This document shows positions 41,756-46,133 of a stretch of 46,133 nucleotides of DNA, one piece after another. This stretch comes from Streptomyces luteolus. GTDB lineage: Bacteria; Actinomycetota; Actinomycetes; Streptomycetales; Streptomycetaceae. The stretch spans positions 1 to 46,133 of the forward strand of contig NZ_JASCIS010000057.1 of the NCBI RefSeq assembly GCF_029968015.1, given 5' to 3'. How positions within the stretch are numbered: the first letter of the stretch is position 1; each line of letters begins with the position of its first letter. The notes under the pieces were generated by a model. It worked only from the letters and a program-made list of their open reading frames with translations. It was not told the origin of the DNA and made no database searches. The translations under genes were made by a program, and so were the position numbers.

Positions 41756-43383
41756 CAGGCCTCGTCCTCCGGGGCGGCGGCTTCGGTGGGGGACTGCTCG
41801 GCGTCGTCGGCGTGTTCCAGGTGGCCGGAGGCCGCACCTGTCATCGCCGAGCCCAGCTCCTCCGGGGTGATGGTGGCCGGGTCGGCGTCGGCGACGAGCC
41901 TGCCGCGGTAGATCACCCGCAGCGTGTCGGAGAGGCCGATCAGCTCGTCCAGGTCGGCGGAGATCAGGAGGACGGCGAGGCCCTCGCGGCGGGCCTCGCG
42001 GATCTGGTCCCAGATCTGCGCCTGCGCGCCGACGTCCACGCCGCGGGTCGGGTGGGCGGCGATCAGGAAGCGCGGCTTGTGGCTCATCTCGCGGCCGACG
42101 ATCAGCTTCTGCTGGTTGCCGCCGGACAGCGAGGACGCGGTGACGTCGATGCCGGGCGTGCGTACGTCGTACTCCTCGACGATGCGCCGGGTGTCCGCCT
42201 GGGCCGACTTGAGGTCGAGCCAGACGCCCTTGCTGTTGGGCTTCTCGGTGACGTGGCCGAGGATGCGGTTCTCCCAGAGCGGGGACTCCAGGAGCAGGCC
42301 GTGGCGGTGCCGGTCCTCGGGGATGTAGCCGACGCCCTGCTCGCGGCGCCTGCGGGTGGACCAGGAGGTGATCTCCTCGGTCCCGCCGCCGGGCTCCACC
42401 TCGACCGCGGCCATGCGGAGCGTGCCGGAGTCGGCGTGCTTGAGGCCGATGAGCGCGTCGACGAGTTCGGTCTGGCCGTTGCCCTCGACGCCCGCGAGGC
42501 CGAGGACCTCGCCCTCGTTGATGGTGAACGAGATGTCGTCGAGGAGCGGGCGGCCGCCCTCGCCGAGCAGCTTGAGGTTCTCGACCTCGATGACCGGGCG
42601 GTCGGTGACGGTGGACTCGGCGGTCTCGGGCGTGGGCAGTTCGCTGCCGACCATCAGCTCGGCGAGCTGCTTGGTGGTGGTCTCGGACGGTACGACGGTG
42701 CCGACGGTGGTGCCGCGCCGGATCACCGTGATCTCGTCGGCCACGGAGAGGACCTCGCCGAGCTTGTGCGAGATGAAGATGACGCTGAGGCCCTCGGCCT
42801 TGAGCTCGCGCAGGTTGTCGAAGAGCGCGTCGACCTCCTGCGGGACGAGCACCGCGGTGGGCTCGTCGAGGATCAGGGTGGTGGCGCCGCGGTAGAGGAC
42901 CTTGAGGATCTCCACGCGCTGCCGGTCGGCGACGCCGAGGCTCTCCACGAGGGCGTCGGGGCGGGCGCCGAGGCCGTACCGCTCGGAGAGTTCGACGATC
43001 TTGGCGCGGGCCTTGGAGCCGATGCCGTGCAGCCTCTCGCTGCCGAGGACGACGTTCTCCAGGACGGTGAGGTTGTCGGCGAGCATGAAGTGCTGGTGCA
43101 CCATGCCGATGCCGCGCTCGATGGCGTCGCCGGGCGAGGCGAAGGTGACCTGCCGCCCGTCGACGGCGATGGTGCCCTCGTCGGGCTTCTGCATGCCGTA
43201 GAGGATCTTCATCAGGGTGGACTTGCCGGCGCCGTTCTCCCCGCAGAGGGCGTGCACGGTGCCCTTGCGGACGGCGAGGTCGATGTCGTGGTTGGCGACG
43301 ACACCGGGGAACCGCTTGGTGATTCCGGTGAGTTCGACGGCGGGGGCCGTTCCCGCCTCCGGCGGGCTGCTGGACGTGGCGAT
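41755..43383 (-). CDS. ABC transporter ATPase, nucleoside type, apparent ATC start
   Basis: A 542-residue double ATPase of the NupO/YufO/RbsA type. The first domain has GENGAGKST (residues 48-56) and DEPTAVLVPQEVD; the second has the degenerate P-loop GVEGNGQTEL and signature LSGGNQQK. Homology begins with VELTGITKRFPGVVANHDIDLAVRKGT, upstream of the first standard start (GTG 43257), which would leave out the first strand and put the P-loop almost at the N-terminus. No ATG, GTG, TTG or CTG lies between there and the upstream stop codon. ATC at 43383 has AGGAG eight bases before it and is the best candidate start. A sequence error is the main alternative. Confidence 0.85.
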   Translation of the reverse strand: MATSSSPPEAGTAPAVELTGITKRFPGVVANHDIDLAVRKGTVHALCGENGAGKSTLMKILYGMQKPDEGTIAVDGRQVTFASPGDAIERGIGMVHQHFMLADNLTVLENVVLGSERLHGIGSKARAKIVELSERYGLGARPDALVESLGVADRQRVEILKVLYRGATTLILDEPTAVLVPQEVDALFDNLRELKAEGLSVIFISHKLGEVLSVADEITVIRRGTTVGTVVPSETTTKQLAELMVGSELPTPETAESTVTDRPVIEVENLKLLGEGGRPLLDDISFTINEGEVLGLAGVEGNGQTELVDALIGLKHADSGTLRMAAVEVEPGGGTEEITSWSTRRRREQGVGYIPEDRHRHGLLLESPLWENRILGHVTEKPNSKGVWLDLKSAQADTRRIVEEYDVRTPGIDVTASSLSGGNQQKLIVGREMSHKPRFLIAAHPTRGVDVGAQAQIWDQIREARREGLAVLLISADLDELIGLSDTLRVIYRGRLVADADPATITPEELGSAMTGAASGHLEHADDAEQSPTEAAAPEDEA

Positions 43384-43411
43384 GGCGCACTCTCCTGGGA
43401 AAGGGGGCCAT

Positions 43412-43423
43412 CTACACGCGTAG
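43412..43423. promoter_or_regulatory. Nucleoside-regulon palindrome before the ABC transporter operon
   Basis: CTACACGCGTAG on the plus strand, one base from the perfect palindrome, 28 bp before the putative ATC start. A CTGACA resembling a -35 hexamer lies ~22 bp upstream on the minus strand; the -10 is unclear. Confidence 0.7.
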
Positions 43424-43469
43424 CGCCCCTACTTGATGTCAGAGGGTCGGCCGACGGGGCCGGTCCTGG

Positions 43470-43519
43470 CCTCCGGCCTGCCGCCGTCGCCCGTAGCGCG
43501 GCAGGCGGCAGGCCGGAGG
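43470..43519. terminator. Hairpin terminator after the first bmp gene
   Basis: Perfect 16-bp stem CCTCCGGCCTGCCGCC (43470-43485) with its complement (43504-43519), 18-nt loop. Confidence 0.8.
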
Positions 43520-43572
43520 GCAGGGCCGAGGGAATCCTCCCCGCGCCCCGTTCCGTACCCGCGTCCCTGTGG

Positions 43573-44619
43573 TTACGGCTTGTCCTTGACCTTGATGTCG
43601 CCGTTGACGATGCCCTCCTCGGCCTTCTTCACGGCTTCCTGGATCGCGGTGTTCTTCGCGAACTTCGGGTTGGAGTCGGACAGAGCCACCTCGCCCGACT
43701 TCAGGTCACCGCGCACGACGCCGGTGGTGGGCTTGCCATCCTGCACCGACTTGGCCAGGTTGAACACGGCCTTCGCGACGTCCTTGGTGGCGGACGTCAG
43801 GATGTACTCCTTGTACGCGGCCAGGGGCTTCTGCTCGTACTGGTCCGAGTCCACCCCGATGGCCCACTTCTTGGCCTTCGCGGCGGCCTCGATCACGCCC
43901 TGACCGGAGAGGCCCGCGGCGTGGTACACCACGTCGGCGCCCTTCTCGATCTGCGCCTCGGCGGCGGCCTTGCCCTTGTCGGGGCTGGTGAAGCCGCCTT
44001 CGGCGGCGGTCTCCGTGAGGTACTGCTTCTGGACCTTGATCTTCGGGTCGGTGTCCTTGACGCCCTGCGCGAAGCCGGCCTCGAACTTGTGGATCAGCGG
44101 TACGTCCACGCCGCCCACGAAGCCGACGTTCTTGGACTTGGTGGCCTTGGCGGCGGCGACACCGGCCAGGTACGAGGCCTCCTGCTCGCTGAAGACCAGG
44201 GACGCGACGTTCTTCGCCTTGATGGTGGCGTCGTCGACGATGCCGAAGGTGACCTTCGGGAACTTCTCCGAGGCCTCCTTGACCGCGGGGGCGTAGGCGT
44301 AACCGACGCCGATCACCGGGTTGTAGCCCTGCTTGGCCAGGGAGATCAGGCGCTGCGTCTTGTCCGCGTCGGACTCGCCGTCCTTGGGCTCGACGGCCGT
44401 GCCCTTGTAGTTGAACTCCTTCTTCGCCCGCTCCATGCCGGCGGTCGCGGCGTCGTTGAAGGACTGGTCGCCCTTGCCGCCGACGTCGTACGCGATGCCG
44501 ACGCCCTTGGACTTGCCGCTGCCGGACGCGTCGGCTGACGTGCCGCCGCAGGCGGAGACGGAGAGGGCGAGAGCGGCGGACGCCACGCCCGCGACCGCTA
44601 TTCGGGAAACCCGGCGCAT
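43573..44619 (-). CDS. Bmp-family nucleoside-binding lipoprotein (first copy)
   Basis: A 348-residue BMP/PnrA-type solute-binding lipoprotein. The lipobox is LSVSAC with Cys24. GIAYDVGGKGDQSFNDAATAGMERAKKEF matches the D-x-G-x-x-D-x-S-F-N start of the family; VGFVGGVDVPLIHKFEAGFAQGVK, GADVVYHAAGLSGQGVIEAA and GVDSDQY are ligand and hinge regions. Homologues bind purine or pyrimidine nucleosides for the NupOPQ-type transporter, whose genes lie next door. ATG 44619 follows AAGGAG. It has its own palindrome at 44687. Confidence 0.94.
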   Translation of the reverse strand: MRRVSRIAVAGVASAALALSVSACGGTSADASGSGKSKGVGIAYDVGGKGDQSFNDAATAGMERAKKEFNYKGTAVEPKDGESDADKTQRLISLAKQGYNPVIGVGYAYAPAVKEASEKFPKVTFGIVDDATIKAKNVASLVFSEQEASYLAGVAAAKATKSKNVGFVGGVDVPLIHKFEAGFAQGVKDTDPKIKVQKQYLTETAAEGGFTSPDKGKAAAEAQIEKGADVVYHAAGLSGQGVIEAAAKAKKWAIGVDSDQYEQKPLAAYKEYILTSATKDVAKAVFNLAKSVQDGKPTTGVVRGDLKSGEVALSDSNPKFAKNTAIQEAVKKAEEGIVNGDIKVKDKP

Positions 44620-44686
44620 GTGAAGTGCTCCTTCGTACAAGCGCCGACACGGATCGGAGGGGTTCGACGCTGACTCCGCCGCAGAT

Positions 44687-44698
44687 TAACGCGCGTAG
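44687..44698. promoter_or_regulatory. Nucleoside-regulon palindrome before the first bmp gene
   Basis: TAACGCGCGTAG, two mismatches in one half-site. On the minus strand CTACGCGCGT is joined directly to TAATCT, a good -10 hexamer. Confidence 0.72.
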
Positions 44699-44796
44699 AC
44701 CGACGGGAGAAGACCTTCCGGCAAACCCGTTATCGGGCTGTGTCGAAGGGGCCCTCCGGGGCCCTCCGGGGCTCGCCCGGGCTCGCTGTACGCGAA

Positions 44797-44833
44797 CGGG
44801 CGGGCACCCGGAGTCCTCCCGGATGCCCGCCCG
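44797..44833. terminator. Hairpin terminator after the second bmp gene
   Basis: 15-bp stem with one mismatch (44797-44811 with 44819-44833), 7-nt loop. A 10-bp GGGGCCCTCC duplication lies just before it at 44749-44768. Confidence 0.75.
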
Positions 44834-44852
44834 CCGACGGTCGGTGTCCGCG

Positions 44853-45926
44853 CTACGGCGTGGTCGCGACCTTGATCTTCCCGGCGACGATGTCCTTCTC
44901 GGCCTGGTCGACGGCCGCCTTGAGCCCGGGGATCTGACCGAACTTCGGGTTGGACTCGGTGACTCCGACGCCACCCTCCTTCAGCGAGAACCGCTGCTCA
45001 CCGCTGAGCGGCTTGCCGTCCTCGACCGACTGGGCCAGGGCGAACACGGCACCGCCGACGTCCTTCGTGGCGGACGTCAGGATGTACTCCTTGTACGCGC
45101 CCAGGGCCTTGTGCTTGTACTGGTCGGAGTCGACGCCGATCGCCCACTTCTTCTCCTTGGCGGCGGCCTCGACGACGCCCTGACCGGAGAGCCCGGCGGC
45201 CTGGTAGATGACGTCGGCGCCCTTCTCGATCTGCGCCTCGGCCGCGGCCTTGCCCTTGTCCGGGCTGGAGAAGCCGCCCTCCTCCGCGGTCTCGGTCAGG
45301 TACTGCGTGATGACCTTGATCTTCGGGTCGGTGTCCTTGACGCCCTGCGCGAAGCCCGCCTCGAACTTGTGGATCAGCGGGACGTCCACACCGCCCACGA
45401 AGCCCACGGTCTTCGACTTGCTCGCCTTGGCGGCGGCGACACCGGCGAGGTACGAGCCCTGCTCCTCGTTGAAGACAAGGGAGGCGACGTTCTTCACCTT
45501 GACCGTCGCGTCGTCGACGATGCCGAACGTGGTGTCCGGGTAGGCCTCCGCGGCCTCCTTGGTGGCGTTGGCGTAGATGAACCCGATGCCGACGACCGGG
45601 TCGTACCCCTGCCTGGCCAGCTGCTTGAGGCGCTGCACCTTGTCGGCGTCGGACTCGCCGTCCTTGGGCTCGACGGCCTCGCCCTTGTAGCCGAATTCGG
45701 CGCGCGCCTTCTCCAGGCCCGCGTAGGCGGCGTCGTTGAAGGACTGGTCGCCCTGGCCGCCGATGTCGAAGGCGATGGCCATGCCCTTGTCGCCCTGCTC
45801 CCCCGCCCCTTCGCCCGAGGTGCCACCGCAGCCGGTGGCGATCAGTGCGAGCGCGGCGACGGCCACGGCGGTACGGCTACATCTGCGGGTGACACGAGAC
45901 TGAGTGATACGAGGCATTCGACGCAT
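44853..45926 (-). CDS. Bmp-family nucleoside-binding lipoprotein (second copy)
   Basis: A 357-residue paralogue of the protein at 43573, nearly identical in long stretches (for example VGFVGGVDVPLIHKFEAGFAQGVKDTDPKIKV, GIVDDATVKVKNVASLVF). The lipobox is LIATGC with Cys33. The ligand start GMAIAFDIGGQGDQSFNDAAYAGLEKA is intact. The C-terminal ~35 residues differ most (SNPKFGQIPGLKAAVDQAEKDIVAGKIKV). ATG 45926 follows AAGGGG; ATG 45917 is an alternative. It is probably a recent duplicate with its own promoter and the same palindrome, which suggests different nucleoside preferences or a dosage effect. Confidence 0.93.
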   Translation of the reverse strand: MRRMPRITQSRVTRRCSRTAVAVAALALIATGCGGTSGEGAGEQGDKGMAIAFDIGGQGDQSFNDAAYAGLEKARAEFGYKGEAVEPKDGESDADKVQRLKQLARQGYDPVVGIGFIYANATKEAAEAYPDTTFGIVDDATVKVKNVASLVFNEEQGSYLAGVAAAKASKSKTVGFVGGVDVPLIHKFEAGFAQGVKDTDPKIKVITQYLTETAEEGGFSSPDKGKAAAEAQIEKGADVIYQAAGLSGQGVVEAAAKEKKWAIGVDSDQYKHKALGAYKEYILTSATKDVGGAVFALAQSVEDGKPLSGEQRFSLKEGGVGVTESNPKFGQIPGLKAAVDQAEKDIVAGKIKVATTP

Positions 45927-45982
45927 TGGAAGCACCCCTTCATCCCCGACGCGCCGCTGCGGGCGCCGATTTGGGCGCACCG

Positions 45983-45994
45983 TAACGCGCGTAG
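45983..45994. promoter_or_regulatory. Nucleoside-regulon palindrome before the second bmp gene
   Basis: TAACGCGCGTAG, identical to the copy at 44687. On the minus strand CTACGCGCGT runs directly into TACGGT, a TAnnnT -10 hexamer. Confidence 0.72.
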
Positions 45995-46035
45995 AAGCAA
46001 CGGTCGGTCCTCTTGTCCGGGCCGTTACCGAAACG

Positions 46036-46133
46036 TGGGGGGGGGGGGGGCGCGCCCCCCCGGGGCGCGGCGGGGGGGGGGGGGGCGGGCCCCCCCCCCA
46101 CCCCCGGCGGGGGGGGCCCCCGCCGGGGGGGGG
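46036..46133. other. Low-quality G/C homopolymer tail
   Basis: Almost nothing but runs of G and C, up to 14 long, unlike any other part of the window. It most likely marks an unreliable contig end rather than real chromosomal sequence. Confidence 0.75.

Overview
The window is high-GC, gene-dense chromosomal DNA with strong third-position G/C bias, many GTG starts and classic actinomycete genes (acyl-CoA carboxylase with an epsilon subunit, AfsQ1/AfsQ2/SigQ, PspC, VanZ-like and secreted Ala-rich proteins). It fits the core region of a Streptomyces chromosome. From memory, the gene order resembles the S. coelicolor accA2 - afsQ - add - deoA - bmp neighbourhood; I could not check this. The last ~100 bases are G/C homopolymer runs and look like a low-quality contig end.

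Layout: (1) 1-9660, acyl-CoA carboxylase beta subunit (partial) and epsilon subunit, an SGNH hydrolase, a tiny membrane peptide behind a 16-bp palindrome, a penicillin-binding protein, a Maf pyrophosphatase, two membrane proteins, the biotinylated alpha subunit and a TetR regulator. (2) 9814-17373, a DeoR-type regulator, a flavoprotein reductase without its redox centre, a GGCT-like protein, purine nucleoside phosphorylase, a PGM2-type sugar-phosphate mutase and a PIG-V-like mannosyltransferase. (3) 17328-19787, a small accessory region with an XRE regulator and three small orphan genes, one of low GC. (4) 19945-25459, a PH-domain protein, deoC, an aldehyde dehydrogenase, a half-length dehydrogenase partner, a secreted protein and a uridine-kinase-like protein. 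(5) 25764-29639, sigQ divergent from afsQ1-afsQ2-lipoprotein. (6) 29818-37299, VanZ-like, PspC, a secreted protein, adenosine deaminase, an alpha/beta hydrolase, LysR/MFS and a SigG-like ECF sigma factor convergent with a STAS protein. (7) 37409-45926, deoA, cdd, a nucleoside-type ABC transporter and two Bmp lipoproteins.

The most interesting signal is a 12-bp palindrome, CTACGCGCGTAG or a near copy, in front of six transcription units: purine nucleoside phosphorylase-mutase, deoC-aldehyde dehydrogenases, adenosine deaminase, the ABC transporter-cdd-deoA operon and each bmp gene. At four of them a TAnnnT -10 hexamer lies beside the palindrome or a few bases from it, as expected for a repressor site. 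Together these genes import nucleosides, deaminate them, split off the sugar phosphate and take deoxyribose phosphate to glyceraldehyde 3-phosphate and, through acetaldehyde, to acetate. I cannot name the regulator.

Other notable features: a perfect DNA-damage (PafBC-type) promoter before the SigG-like factor; an AfsQ1 box between sigQ and afsQ1; a dispersed GC-rich palindromic element at six intergenic sites, one with perfect 27-bp terminal inverted repeats inside the cdd-deoA operon; an ABC ATPase gene whose only well-placed start is ATC; a catalytic plus non-catalytic aldehyde dehydrogenase pair that resembles a split ALDH16; and a G-quadruplex-prone array just downstream of sigQ.
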